Part shown: positions 44,026-54,385 of the stretch, one piece after another
Layout: each line of letters opens with the position of its first letter
Position numbering within the stretch: the first letter of the stretch is position 1
Translations under genes and position numbers: made by a program
Notes under the pieces: model-generated
Told to the model about the DNA's origin: nothing
Database searches by the model: none
What the model saw: the letters and a program-made list of their open reading frames with translations, nothing else
Assembly (NCBI RefSeq): GCF_900099915.1
Contig: NZ_FNDB01000018.1
Coordinates: 1 to 64,000, forward strand
DNA from: Flavobacterium omnivorum
GTDB taxonomy: Bacteria > Bacteroidota > Bacteroidia > Flavobacteriales > Flavobacteriaceae
Length of the DNA: 64,000 nt
Direction of reading: 5' to 3'

Positions 44026-46137
44026 ATGTCTGTTAACAACCTCCTCCTTACTCCTATAGAATATTTAAAAGGCGTTGGTCCCAACCGGGGCGAATTGCTA
44101 CGTAAAGAATTGGGAATTTATAAGTATGTGGATTTGGTTAATTTTTTCCCCAACCGATACATTGACCGAACGCGGTATTATAAGATTAACGAACTGCAAA
44201 ATAATATCGCTGAGGTTCAAATCATAGGTAAAATTATTAATATTAAAACCGTAGAATTTGGCAGAAACCAAAAACGATTGGTAGCAACTTTTGTGGATGA
44301 TACAGGTCAAATGGAACTTGTTTGGTTTCAAGGCCACAAATGGATTCGGGAGAGCTTAAAGCTTAATGAAATCTGCGTTATTTTTGGGAAATGTACTTCT
44401 TTTGGAAGTACATTCAATATGGCACATCCGGAAATTGAGTTGATGAGCGAGCATGAAAAAAGCTTGCGTTCCGCCATGCAACCCGTTTATCCTTCGACCG
44501 AAACCTTGACTAATCGTGGTATTTCAAATCGAGTGATTAATAAAATGATGCAGCAATTGTTTCTGGAAACACAAGCGTTGTTTGCGGAAACATTACCGGA
44601 TTATTTAATCAACGAATTGAAACTGATTCCTAAAAAAGCTGCTTTATTCAGTATTCATTTTCCAAAAAGCACTGAAGTTTTGGCGAAAGCTAAGTTCAGA
44701 TTAATATTTGAAGAATTGTTTTTTATCCAATTGCAATTAATTACAAAAAATCTCATTAGGAAACACAAAATAAAAGGACACCCATTTTCTATTGTCGGTA
44801 ACTATTTTAATGACTTTTATCAAAATCATTTGCCTTTTCAGTTGACCAATGCTCAAAAAAGAGTAATCAAAGAAATCCGAACCGACATGGGCAGCAACGC
44901 CCAAATGAACCGTTTACTGCAGGGTGACGTAGGTTCCGGAAAAACTATTGTAGCTTTTATGAGTATGCTTTTGGCGCTTGATAATGGTTTCCAAGCATGC
45001 TTGATGGCGCCTACGGAGATCTTAGCAAACCAACATTTTATTGGCTTATCTGAATTAGCACAAACACTAAATATAAATATCAGAATCCTAACGGGTTCTA
45101 TTAAAATTGCACAGCGCAGAATAATCCATGAAGAACTGGAAAACGGTACGTTACATATTCTCATTGGAACACATGCTTTATTGGAAGATAAAGTAAAATT
45201 TAAGAATTTAGGGCTAGCCGTAATTGATGAACAACACCGTTTTGGAGTGGAACAACGCTCTAAATTATGGAAGAAAAATATGATTCCGCCACATGTTTTG
45301 GTGATGACCGCCACGCCTATTCCCCGAACATTAGCAATGAGTTTGTACGGGGATTTAGATATTTCAGTGATTGATGAATTGCCTCCGGGACGTAAACCCA
45401 TTCAGACCGTACATCGTTTTGACAGCAACCGACTGAAGGTTTGGAAATTCCTTCGGGACGAAATCGCTTTGGGACGCCAAATTTATATTGTGTATCCTTT
45501 AATTCAGGAATCGGAAAAAATGGATTTCAAAGATTTGATGGACGGTTACGAAAGCGTTTCCAGAGATTTTCCGTTGCCACACTATTCGATTTCTATGCTT
45601 CACGGAAAAATGAAACCTGCAGAAAAAGATGCAGAAATGAAGCGCTTTTCGGAAGGAAAAACCAATATTATGGTAGCCACAACCGTAATTGAAGTTGGTG
45701 TGAATGTTCCTAACGCCAGTGTGATGATTATCGAAAGTGCGGAACGTTTTGGATTATCGCAACTGCATCAGCTTCGAGGTCGCGTGGGTCGTGGAGCAGA
45801 ACAAAGCTATTGTATCTTAATGACCAGTCATAAATTGAGTTCCGATAGTAAAACCCGAATGGAAACCATGGTACAAACCAATGATGGTTTTGAAATTGCC
45901 GAAGTCGACTTGAAGCTTCGAGGTCCAGGTGATTTAATGGGAACGCAACAAAGCGGCGTGCTAAACCTTCAAATTGCAGATTTAGTTCGAGACAGAGACA
46001 CTTTGGCTCTAGCCAGAAACTATGCTCTAAAATTACTTAAGGAAGATGCAGGAATGCAAAAACCAGAACATGCCGCTTTAAGAGCTATTTTTATCGAAAT
46101 GACTAAAAAGAAAAACATTTGGAATTACATTAGTTAA
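44026..46137 (+). CDS. recG: ATP-dependent DNA helicase RecG
   Basis: A 703-residue branch-migration helicase that reverses stalled forks. The N-terminal wedge (OB) domain (~55-150) is followed by superfamily 2 helicase motifs: LLQGDVGSGKTIVA (Walker A), MAPTEILANQH, VIDEQHRFGVEQR, MTATPIPRTLAMSLYGDLD, VATTVIEVGVNVPNASVMIIE and QLHQLRGRVGRG. The C-terminal TRG motif region (DLKLRGPGDLMGTQQSG) is present. Length is normal. Confidence 0.97.
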   Translation: MSVNNLLLTPIEYLKGVGPNRGELLRKELGIYKYVDLVNFFPNRYIDRTRYYKINELQNNIAEVQIIGKIINIKTVEFGRNQKRLVATFVDDTGQMELVWFQGHKWIRESLKLNEICVIFGKCTSFGSTFNMAHPEIELMSEHEKSLRSAMQPVYPSTETLTNRGISNRVINKMMQQLFLETQALFAETLPDYLINELKLIPKKAALFSIHFPKSTEVLAKAKFRLIFEELFFIQLQLITKNLIRKHKIKGHPFSIVGNYFNDFYQNHLPFQLTNAQKRVIKEIRTDMGSNAQMNRLLQGDVGSGKTIVAFMSMLLALDNGFQACLMAPTEILANQHFIGLSELAQTLNINIRILTGSIKIAQRRIIHEELENGTLHILIGTHALLEDKVKFKNLGLAVIDEQHRFGVEQRSKLWKKNMIPPHVLVMTATPIPRTLAMSLYGDLDISVIDELPPGRKPIQTVHRFDSNRLKVWKFLRDEIALGRQIYIVYPLIQESEKMDFKDLMDGYESVSRDFPLPHYSISMLHGKMKPAEKDAEMKRFSEGKTNIMVATTVIEVGVNVPNASVMIIESAERFGLSQLHQLRGRVGRGAEQSYCILMTSHKLSSDSKTRMETMVQTNDGFEIAEVDLKLRGPGDLMGTQQSGVLNLQIADLVRDRDTLALARNYALKLLKEDAGMQKPEHAALRAIFIEMTKKKNIWNYIS

Positions 46138-46447
46138 TTTTCGTCTAGCAACTATTTTTTAAAAACATAAGGTTTAGCTTAGATGAATTGATACGTTTAT
46201 TTGGTTTCATTTTTACAATAAGTCCTTTTGGAAAAACTATTTTTCAATTGTCGATTAAACTAATGCTATTTTTTGGAGTCCTATAGTCAATGATTTTATT
46301 ATTTTACATCAAATCACCTATCGAAATTAAATATTTGTATGTACAAACGTTAAATAAAAAGCAACATGATCACAAATATCGTTTCTAAAACCTAAATTTG
46401 TTTTTAACTATATATACTGAAACCTAATCCTACTTTATATTACACTT
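46138..46447. other. Intergenic region upstream of the RND operon
   Basis: 310 bp without a gene. A -7-like box TAAATTTG is at 46393-46400, without a well-spaced TTG. No adjacent TetR-type regulator gene was seen. Confidence 0.45.
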
Positions 46448-47506
46448 ATGAAAATTAAATACTTCGTTTATGCCTTGTTGACTATTGGAATCATTGGCTT
46501 TATTGGTTACAGAATAACAGAAAATAAAAGTGGCGAAGGAGATGCTAAAGATTCCAAAGGAAAAGGCAAATCCATCAGCGTAAACGGAATTGTGGCAACA
46601 CCGGCAACTTTTGATAATAATTTATCCCTTTCTGGTTCTATTGAAGCGAATGAACAAGTTGAAATCCGAAGTGAAGTTTCTGGAATTGTAGAAGGTATTT
46701 ATTTTAAGGAAGGAAGTAACGTGAGTAAAGGACAAGTACTTTTTAAGGTAAATGACCTAGAGTTAAGAGCGCAGTTGAGACAAACTTCTACCAGAGAGGG
46801 ACTAGCCTCGGAAAACGCAAGAAGAGCCAAACTGCTCTTGCAAAAAGAAGCCATCAGTCAGGAAGAGTACGATTTAGCAAGAGCCGACTTAAAATCGGCA
46901 CAAGCCCAAAGCCAATTGATAAAGGCGCAAATTGCAAAAACATCTGTTAGAGCACCATTCTCTGGTAGAATTGGATTGCGTTCTATTTCACCTGGAACTT
47001 ATATTACACCTGCGATATTGGTAGCAAAATTAGTAAATACTGGAAAACTAAAAATCACTTTTTCGATACCTGAAAAATATGCGAGCCAAGTAAAAACGAA
47101 TACGACACTCACCTTTAAAGTGGCAGGTTCTGATGAAAAATTTAGCGCTACAGTGTACGCTATTGAACCAGAAGTAGCCATCGCAACAAGAACATTACAA
47201 GTTCGTGCCATTGCAGATAATAAAACAGGTAAATTATTACCAGGAACTTTTGCAGATGTCGAATTGCCTTTAGACATTATAAAAGATGCTATTGTAGTTC
47301 CTACTGAAGCCATTATCCCGATACAAAACGGTAAAAAAGTTTTCATTTCCTCTAACGGTCAAGCCAAAGAAATAATGATAGAAACGGCAACAAGAACAGA
47401 TGCTACCATTTTGGTTCTTTCTGGTTTAAAGGCAGGAGATACAGTAATTACCAGTGGTGTCATGTCGTTAAAAAACGAAACTCCTGTAACTGTTACAATT
47501 AAATAG
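46448..47506 (+). CDS. RND efflux periplasmic adaptor (membrane fusion protein)
   Basis: A 352-residue HlyD/AcrA-family adaptor with an N-terminal signal anchor (~4-22). The barrel-sandwich hybrid (IEANEQVEIRSEVSGIVEGIYFKEGSNVSKGQVLFKVND) surrounds a helical hairpin (~100-150), then RAPFSGRIGLRSISPGTYI, the beta-barrel and membrane-proximal domains. It links the inner-membrane pump to the TolC-like channel encoded just downstream. Confidence 0.94.
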   Translation: MKIKYFVYALLTIGIIGFIGYRITENKSGEGDAKDSKGKGKSISVNGIVATPATFDNNLSLSGSIEANEQVEIRSEVSGIVEGIYFKEGSNVSKGQVLFKVNDLELRAQLRQTSTREGLASENARRAKLLLQKEAISQEEYDLARADLKSAQAQSQLIKAQIAKTSVRAPFSGRIGLRSISPGTYITPAILVAKLVNTGKLKITFSIPEKYASQVKTNTTLTFKVAGSDEKFSATVYAIEPEVAIATRTLQVRAIADNKTGKLLPGTFADVELPLDIIKDAIVVPTEAIIPIQNGKKVFISSNGQAKEIMIETATRTDATILVLSGLKAGDTVITSGVMSLKNETPVTVTIK

Positions 47507-47574
47507 ATTAAGATATTATGTTCCTGCAAAGCAATTTAAAGTCTATAATCAGCAATTAAAAATCTAAAATCTAA

Positions 47575-50500
47575 ATGAGTTTATCCACAACAAGTATTAG
47601 AAGACCTGTATTTACCATAGTAATCAATTTAGCCATCGTTTTGTTTGGTTTAATTGGATACACCTTTCTTGGCGTTCGAGAGTTTCCATCAATTGATCCT
47701 GCGCAGGTTTCCATTCGTACCAATTATACTGGTGCAAATGCGGATATAATCGAATCCCAAATTACAGAACCTCTTGAGAAAGCGATCAATTCCATTGACG
47801 GAATCAGAAATGTGACCTCTTCCAGCGCACAAGGAAGCAGCAACATTACGATTGAATTTAATTTGGATAAAAATTTGGAGGATGCAGCCAACGATGTCCG
47901 CGACAAAGTATCACAAGCCGTTAGAAACCTTCCTCAAGATATTGATTCTCCTCCAGTAGTTTCGAAAGCGGATGCCAATGGCGATGCCATTATTTCGATG
48001 ACTGTTCAAAGTGATACACGAAATGCATTAGAGCTTAGTGATTATGCTGAAAATGTCATTTCACAAAGGCTTGAAACCATACCTGGTGTGAGTGGTGTCC
48101 AAATTTGGGGTCAAAAAAGATATGCAATGCGGTTGTGGATTGATCCAGTAAAACTGGCTTCTTATGGTTGTACCGTTTCTGAAGTACGAGATGCATTAAA
48201 CAAGCAAAATGTTGAATTACCGTCCGGAAAACTGACTGGTGATAATACCGAATTAACGGTAAAAACAGTGGGGAATCTTTCTACTGCTGCCGAATTTAAT
48301 AATATTATAATTCGTGCTGAAGATGAAAAAGTGGTGCGTTTTAGTGATGTAGGAACCGCAATCCTTGGACCTGAAAACACAGAAACTAAAATGACGCAAT
48401 CCGGAACACCTTTAGTTGGTGTTGCCATTGTGCCACTTCCGGGAGCCAATTATTTAGATATTTCGACCGCTTTTTATAAAGAATTTGAAAAATTAAAAAA
48501 GGATTTACCAAAAGATATTAAGCTGAATATCGCTATTGATAATACTATTTTTGTAAAAAAATCAGTAATTGAAGTAGCGGAAACATTAGGAATTTCTATT
48601 GTTTTGGTAATCTTGATTATCTACTTATTCTTCAGGGATTGGGCTATTGCGTTTAGACCTTTAATTGATATTCCAGTGTCATTGATTGCTACGTTCTTCA
48701 TCATGTGGCTTTTTGGTTTTTCCATCAATGTATTGACATTATTAGCTATTGTTTTGGCAACGGGATTAGTGGTTGATGATGGAATCGTAGTTACCGAGAA
48801 TATTTTCAAAAAAGTGGAAGAAGGTATGACGCCCATCGAGGCAGCTATCAAAGGATCTAATGAAATATTTTTTGCCGTAATTTCAATTTCAATCACCTTA
48901 GCAGCGGTATTTTTACCTGTGATTTTCCTGGAAGGATTTGTCGGGCGCTTATTTAGGGAATTTGGAGTCGTCATTGGTGCTGCCGTTTTGATTTCGGCTT
49001 TTGTATCGTTGACCTTAACTCCAATGTTAAATGCTTATCTCATGAAAGGTGGCGAACAAAAAAAATCCAAATTCTACATTCGAACAGAACCTTATTTTCA
49101 AAAATTAAATAGCGGATATGCCAGTTCCTTGAGCAGTTTTATGAAAAAGAAATGGTTGAGTTTCCCTATTCTTATTGCTTGTTTTGGGTTAATCTATTTA
49201 TTTTTTAACCTTTTACAAAAAGAAACCGCACCGTATGATGATCGCAGTGGTTTTGTATTGCGAATGACCACACCAGAAGGATCTTCTTATGAATATACGG
49301 ATCGCTTCATGCAAGAGGTATCAAAATTAGTAGATGACTCTATTCCCGGAAAAAAAGTAGCTTTAGTAATTACCTCCCCTGGTTTTGGATCCTCTTCTGT
49401 AAACAGTGGTTTTATACGCGTATCATTAGTTCAACCCAATGAAAGAACCGATTCACAAAAAGAAATTGCAGAGAAATTAACCAATTGGACTAAGCAATAT
49501 CCCGATGCAAAAACCTCTGTTATTGAGCAACCAACCATCGCAGTAAATCGACGCGGTGGGTTACCAATCCAGTACATTATACAAGCACCCAACTTTAAAA
49601 AACTAGAAGAAAAAATTCCTCTTTTTATGGATGAGGTGGCTCAGAATCCAACCTTTGCAGTTAGTGATGTAAATTTAAAATTTAACAAACCTGAAGTTAA
49701 TGTCACCATTGATAGAGAAAAAGCCGAAAGTCTGGGAATATCCGTGATTGACATTGCACAAACCTTACAACTTTCCTTGAGTGGACAACGCTTTGGATAC
49801 TTTATGAGAAATGGAAAACAGTATCAGGTCATTGGACAATTTGACCAAGAAGACCGTTCAAAACCACTGGATTTAACCTCGATGTTTGTAAAAAACAATA
49901 TGGGACAATTGATCCAAATGGATAACGTGGTGAGCATCGAAGAAAAAAGTAATCCGCCGCAACTATACCACAACAACCGTTATATGGCCGCAACTGTTTC
50001 TGCAGGTCTTGCTCCAGGCAAAAGTATCAGCGATGGAATTGATGCGATGAACGAAATAAAAGCCAAAGTTCTTGATGATACTTTTACAACAGATTTAGGG
50101 GGAGAATCAAGGGATTTTGTCGAAAGTAGTTCGAATACTGCCTTTGCATTTGGATTGGCTTTACTGCTAATATTTTTAATTTTGGCAGCACAATTTGAGA
50201 GTTTTATTGACCCTTTCATTATTATTCTGACAGTACCAATGGCAGTTGCAGGAGCATTATTCTCCTTGTGGTTGTTTGACCAAACGTGGAATATTTTCAG
50301 TCAAATTGGAACTGTAATGCTTATTGGATTGGTAACCAAAAATGGAATCCTAATAGTCGAATTTGCAAACCAACTTCGAGAACAAGGAAAACCAAAATTA
50401 GAAGCCATTTTAGAAGCTTCAGAAGCGAGATTGAGACCGATCTTAATGACAAGTTTAGCAATTTCGCTGGGGGCGTTGCCTATTGCTTTATCCTTAGGAG

Positions 50501-50670
50501 CTGCCTCAACTAGTAGAATTGGAATGGGAGTTGTTATTGTTGGGGGAACTATTTTCTCGCTAGTTTTAACTTTATTTGTCATACCAGCCATGTATTTAAT
50601 GTGGTCGAAAGCTCGTAAACATTATCCTGAATTTGACCATATTGAAGAATATGAGAAAGAAGTTAAATAA
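47575..50670 (+). CDS. RND family inner-membrane efflux pump (AcrB/HAE1 type)
   Basis: A 1031-residue proton-driven transporter with twelve predicted transmembrane helices. The start LSTTSIRRPVFTIVINLAIVLFGLIGY is typical, and the charged residues of helix 4 are in TGLVVDDGIVVTENI. Large periplasmic loops occur at ~35-330 and ~545-850, and the R-x-x-L-x-T-S motif LRPILMTSLAISLGALPIAL is present. It forms one operon with the adaptor and outer-membrane genes. Substrates cannot be predicted. Confidence 0.95.
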   Translation: MSLSTTSIRRPVFTIVINLAIVLFGLIGYTFLGVREFPSIDPAQVSIRTNYTGANADIIESQITEPLEKAINSIDGIRNVTSSSAQGSSNITIEFNLDKNLEDAANDVRDKVSQAVRNLPQDIDSPPVVSKADANGDAIISMTVQSDTRNALELSDYAENVISQRLETIPGVSGVQIWGQKRYAMRLWIDPVKLASYGCTVSEVRDALNKQNVELPSGKLTGDNTELTVKTVGNLSTAAEFNNIIIRAEDEKVVRFSDVGTAILGPENTETKMTQSGTPLVGVAIVPLPGANYLDISTAFYKEFEKLKKDLPKDIKLNIAIDNTIFVKKSVIEVAETLGISIVLVILIIYLFFRDWAIAFRPLIDIPVSLIATFFIMWLFGFSINVLTLLAIVLATGLVVDDGIVVTENIFKKVEEGMTPIEAAIKGSNEIFFAVISISITLAAVFLPVIFLEGFVGRLFREFGVVIGAAVLISAFVSLTLTPMLNAYLMKGGEQKKSKFYIRTEPYFQKLNSGYASSLSSFMKKKWLSFPILIACFGLIYLFFNLLQKETAPYDDRSGFVLRMTTPEGSSYEYTDRFMQEVSKLVDDSIPGKKVALVITSPGFGSSSVNSGFIRVSLVQPNERTDSQKEIAEKLTNWTKQYPDAKTSVIEQPTIAVNRRGGLPIQYIIQAPNFKKLEEKIPLFMDEVAQNPTFAVSDVNLKFNKPEVNVTIDREKAESLGISVIDIAQTLQLSLSGQRFGYFMRNGKQYQVIGQFDQEDRSKPLDLTSMFVKNNMGQLIQMDNVVSIEEKSNPPQLYHNNRYMAATVSAGLAPGKSISDGIDAMNEIKAKVLDDTFTTDLGGESRDFVESSSNTAFAFGLALLLIFLILAAQFESFIDPFIIILTVPMAVAGALFSLWLFDQTWNIFSQIGTVMLIGLVTKNGILIVEFANQLREQGKPKLEAILEASEARLRPILMTSLAISLGALPIALSLGAASTSRIGMGVVIVGGTIFSLVLTLFVIPAMYLMWSKARKHYPEFDHIEEYEKEVK

Positions 50671-50740
50671 TTTGAATGGAACCCTGATGTATGGGATTAT
50701 AAATCATTTACAATAATAATCCCTGTCAAAAAATAAAAAT

Positions 50741-52054
50741 ATGACACACTATAAAATACTATTGCAAAGCTTTATCTTATTCTTTTTTTGTGTAAGTGAA
50801 ACCAATGCACAAGAAGTCTTAACACTAGAAAGTGCGGTAAAAATTGCCTTGGAAAACAATTATGAAATAAAAATTGCTACCAACAACTTGACCATTCAAA
50901 AAACAAACGTAGCCATAGGAAATGCTGGAATGCTACCCACTGTTACCGCAAATGTTTTAGATAATAACAGTATTCAGAATAGTTCTCAAACACGTCAGGA
51001 TGGTACTGAAAATGAGTTAGATAATGCCAAAAATAATAATTTGACCTACGGTGTTGGCTTGAATTGGACTATTTTTGACGGACTAAGAATGTTTGCCAGA
51101 ATGGATCAGCTGAAAGAATTACAAAAGTTAGGCGAAACACAATTAAAGCTGACCTTAATAACAAGAATTAGCGATGTGAACGCAGCCTATTACGATTTAG
51201 TACAACAACAACAACAGTTGGCGGCATTGGATACAACCATCGTCATTTCCAACCAGCGCTTGACATTGGCTCAAAATAGATTTACCATTGGAAAAGCATC
51301 TAAATTAGAAGTTTTGAATGCACAAGTAGATTTGAATACAGATCAGGTAGCCTTGCTAAGACAAAAAGAGTTGTATGCTAATAGCAAAATCTTACTAAAT
51401 CAGTTAATGGCTAGAGAGGTCTCCACCGATTTTAAAGTGATTGATGTACTAGAAGTTGATTCCCTATTATTATTACCAGAACTCAAAGCTTTAGCGGAGA
51501 GCCAAAATCCTCAATTAGAAGCACAGATTATTAATAAAAAAGTGGCGGAATTAGAATTAAAGCAAATTAAAGCGGCTCGTTATCCTACAATTCGAGTAAA
51601 TACTGCCTACAATTTTTCAGAAAGTCAATCTAGTCTTGGTTTTGTAACGCAATCCCAATCCAGAGGTTTTAATTATGGTTTTAGTGCTTCTTTGAATCTA
51701 TTCGATGGCTTTGCACAAAATCGAAATGAAAAAATCGCCAAGATCCTTATTGAAAATTCTAAAATGAGCATAGATCAGCAAAATTTAGCACTAAATTCAC
51801 AATTATCTACCTCTTACCAAACGTATTTGACTAATTTAGAGTTGATTGGTTTAGAAGAAAAAAATGAGTCAATTGCCAAACAAAATTTAAATATTACTTT
51901 AGATAAATTTCGAATTGGAACCATTACCACGTTAGAATTCAGAACGGCACAATTGAATTATGTTAATGCCAAAGTGCGCTACAGCAACGCTCAATTTCAA
52001 GGTAAATTATCTGAAATTGCACTTCGTGAATTAGCTGGCAATTTAATTTTTTAA
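50741..52054 (+). CDS. TolC-family outer-membrane efflux channel
   Basis: A 437-residue exported protein (signal peptide ending TNAQ, ~25). It shows two similar halves with long helical stretches: LTLESAVKIALENNYEIKIA and AYYDLVQQQQQLAALDTTIVISNQRLTLAQNRFTIGKASKLEVLNAQ, then a second repeat ending RIGTITTLEFRTAQLNYVNAKVRYSNAQF. It closes the tripartite pump with the two upstream genes. Confidence 0.94.
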   Translation: MTHYKILLQSFILFFFCVSETNAQEVLTLESAVKIALENNYEIKIATNNLTIQKTNVAIGNAGMLPTVTANVLDNNSIQNSSQTRQDGTENELDNAKNNNLTYGVGLNWTIFDGLRMFARMDQLKELQKLGETQLKLTLITRISDVNAAYYDLVQQQQQLAALDTTIVISNQRLTLAQNRFTIGKASKLEVLNAQVDLNTDQVALLRQKELYANSKILLNQLMAREVSTDFKVIDVLEVDSLLLLPELKALAESQNPQLEAQIINKKVAELELKQIKAARYPTIRVNTAYNFSESQSSLGFVTQSQSRGFNYGFSASLNLFDGFAQNRNEKIAKILIENSKMSIDQQNLALNSQLSTSYQTYLTNLELIGLEEKNESIAKQNLNITLDKFRIGTITTLEFRTAQLNYVNAKVRYSNAQFQGKLSEIALRELAGNLIF

Positions 52055-52080
52055 TATACTTTTGTAAATAAAAATTTAGA

Positions 52081-52944
52081 ATGACTTCGTATAATCCCAA
52101 AGACTGGATCAGTTTTATTTTCCAATTAAGCAAAGGGGACACCTTTCGAAAACTAATACCAATGATGGTTATTATCGGAATTTATTCTGGTGGAATTGGC
52201 TATTTAGAGATTGAATATTGGCATTTACCAGATAGTAGCCATGTCAAAAATATTTCAATAATGCACGGAATGTTAGGTTTCGTAATCTCCTTATTATTAG
52301 CTTATCGTACTAACACTGCCTATGACAGATGGTGGGAAGGCCGGAAATTATGGGGCGGATTAGTAAACAACAGTCGGAATTTAGCGATCAAATTATCAAT
52401 CATATTGCAGGATGAAAAAGATCGTAATTTTTTTCGGAAAGTGATTCCCAGTTATGCCTCCATTTTACATGAACATCTAAATGATAGCGATACGGGAAGA
52501 CAATTGTTTGATGATGTCGATTTAGAAATTGATCATCACAAACACAAGCCCAATCAAGTAGCCAAAATATTATTTCAAAAAATTAATGATTTATATGTTT
52601 CCAAGAAAATTACAGGAGACCAATTGATTATTTTAAATACTGAAATACAATCTTTTACAGATATTTGCGGGGCATGTGAACGAATAAAAAACACGCCTAT
52701 ACCTTATTCTTACAGTGCTTTTATAAAAAAATTTATTTTTATTTATGTTCTTACTTTGCCTTTTGGATATGTCTTTAGCCTTGGTTATTATGTAATTCCA
52801 GTAGTCGTATTTATTTTTTATGTTTTAGCGAGTTTAGAGCTCATTGCTGAAGAAATCGAAGATCCGTTTGGAACTGATGCCAATGATTTACCAACTAGGA
52901 AAATGGCAGAAAACATTAAAAAACATATTGAGGAGTTAATTTAA
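52081..52944 (+). CDS. Bestrophin family ion channel-like protein
   Basis: A 287-residue membrane protein. The bestrophin signature LAYRTNTAYDRWWEGRKLWGGLVNNSRNLA (~78-107) and EEIEDPFGTDANDLP near the C-terminus are strong. Four hydrophobic segments are visible. Bacterial relatives are pentameric cation or anion channels. It lies 26 bp after the TolC-like gene, so it may be cotranscribed with the pump. Confidence 0.93.
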   Translation: MTSYNPKDWISFIFQLSKGDTFRKLIPMMVIIGIYSGGIGYLEIEYWHLPDSSHVKNISIMHGMLGFVISLLLAYRTNTAYDRWWEGRKLWGGLVNNSRNLAIKLSIILQDEKDRNFFRKVIPSYASILHEHLNDSDTGRQLFDDVDLEIDHHKHKPNQVAKILFQKINDLYVSKKITGDQLIILNTEIQSFTDICGACERIKNTPIPYSYSAFIKKFIFIYVLTLPFGYVFSLGYYVIPVVVFIFYVLASLELIAEEIEDPFGTDANDLPTRKMAENIKKHIEELI

Positions 52945-53017
52945 ATTTTGTTAAACACCCCTATCATTCTAATTATTTTCATTAAATTTAAACTTTGACT
53001 TTCTAAAGTTTAAATCT

Positions 53018-53941
53018 ATGAATAGTAACCGCGCTTTTATACAACCTCCGCACCTCTCAAACGAAAAATCGTTAAAAACATTAGTAGAAAATAGAACTGT
53101 TTATTCCTTGAACCATTGTGAACTCAATCTTTTTGAAACCTACGAATCTTCGACATTAGTTCCTTTAAAATTCAATGATTTAGTAGTAACCAGCATGTTG
53201 CGAGGCAAAAAAGTAATGCACCTTTTTGACGATCCGAGCTTTGTATATCTACCAGGAGAAACTGTAGTGATTCCTTCGAATGTAGAAATGAAAATTGATT
53301 TTCCAGAGGCTTCTAAAAACAATCCTACCCAATGTTTGGCTTTGGCGATAGACCAAAAAAAAATAACTGATACATTACAATTTTTGAATGAGCGCTATCC
53401 AAAAGAGGGAAATGACCAATTCTGGCAATTGAATTACCAAAACTATTTCTTTTATAACAATGCAGCATTAGCCACAACCATTACTAAACTGATAAAAGAA
53501 TGTATGAGTACCTCAATAACCAAGGATGTTTTGGCCGACTTGACTTTGCAGGAATTATTGATTCGCATTATTCAAACTCAAACTGTCAAAGCAATTGAAG
53601 ATGGACTCTTTATAGATCCAAAGAATCCTATTACCGATGTTGTAGCATTCATCCGTTTGAATTTGAAAGAAAACTTTAACATGAAACATTTGAGTGAAAA
53701 AGCATGCATGAGCACAACTTCTTTTTATCGCTTTTTCAAAAAAGAATTAGGGATGAGTCCAATTGAATTTGTAATTAATGAAAAAATGAGATGTGCTAAA
53801 CAATTACTCCAAAATCCTACAATACAAATTAATGAAGTCTGTCACATGTCTGGTTTTGAGGATTGTAATTACTTTATTCGCTTATTTAAGAAACATGAAG
53901 GTATTACGCCCAAACAATACCAGTTATTGTGCGTAAATTAA
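53018..53941 (+). CDS. AraC-family transcriptional regulator
   Basis: A 307-residue activator. The C-terminal double HTH (~205-305) reads LSEKACMSTTSFYRFFKKELGMSPIEFVINEKM and NEVCHMSGFEDCNYFIRLFKKHEGITPKQY. The N-terminal domain (~10-190) is of the AraC_N ligand type seen with alcohol/aldehyde genes. It is convergent with DUF779 (1 bp between stops), so it is likely the regulator of the DUF779-adhP-aldehyde dehydrogenase locus. Confidence 0.92.
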   Translation: MNSNRAFIQPPHLSNEKSLKTLVENRTVYSLNHCELNLFETYESSTLVPLKFNDLVVTSMLRGKKVMHLFDDPSFVYLPGETVVIPSNVEMKIDFPEASKNNPTQCLALAIDQKKITDTLQFLNERYPKEGNDQFWQLNYQNYFFYNNAALATTITKLIKECMSTSITKDVLADLTLQELLIRIIQTQTVKAIEDGLFIDPKNPITDVVAFIRLNLKENFNMKHLSEKACMSTTSFYRFFKKELGMSPIEFVINEKMRCAKQLLQNPTIQINEVCHMSGFEDCNYFIRLFKKHEGITPKQYQLLCVN

Positions 53942-53942
53942 A

Positions 53943-54317
53943 TTATTCAATAAAAGTAACAGGTTCAAGCGATTGTTCTTCCTCTGGAGTAAAAATCCGA
54001 TATTCAATTCGGAATGTTTTTTTTAACGGGGTTTCTAGTGAAAATCCTCCTACTCCAAAAGCATCAATTACATCTAAAGTAAAATGTGCATGTTTCCAGT
54101 ATTCAAATAAATCTTTGTCTACCCAAAACTCGGTGTTTTCGACTAAACCAATACATACATCGCCCAGTCGTTGATAAAAACCTCCTTTTTCAAAACATTG
54201 TGGTTGTGTTCCTTCACAGCATCCGCCCGCTTGATAAAACATTAAGTCTCCATGTTTTGCCTGCAAAATTTTTATTAATGCTATTGCCTTTTCGGTGGCA
54301 TCAATTCTCTTTATCAT
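53943..54317 (-). CDS. DUF779 family protein
   Basis: A 124-residue protein with the DUF779 core DLMFYQAGGCCEGTQPQCFEKGGFY and GDVCIGLVENTEFWVDKDLFEYWKH. The Cys pairs suggest a metal or thiol site. DUF779 genes are commonly found beside aldehyde dehydrogenase genes, as here; the role is unknown. Start ATG 54317 (MIKRIDATEKAI) is chosen over an upstream ATG. Confidence 0.9.
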   Translation of the reverse strand: MIKRIDATEKAIALIKILQAKHGDLMFYQAGGCCEGTQPQCFEKGGFYQRLGDVCIGLVENTEFWVDKDLFEYWKHAHFTLDVIDAFGVGGFSLETPLKKTFRIEYRIFTPEEEQSLEPVTFIE

Positions 54318-54385
54318 CTTTTTATAGGTATTGATAAAAACAGAAAACTTATGCGAACACAAATTTTCTGTTTTATTAATTTATA

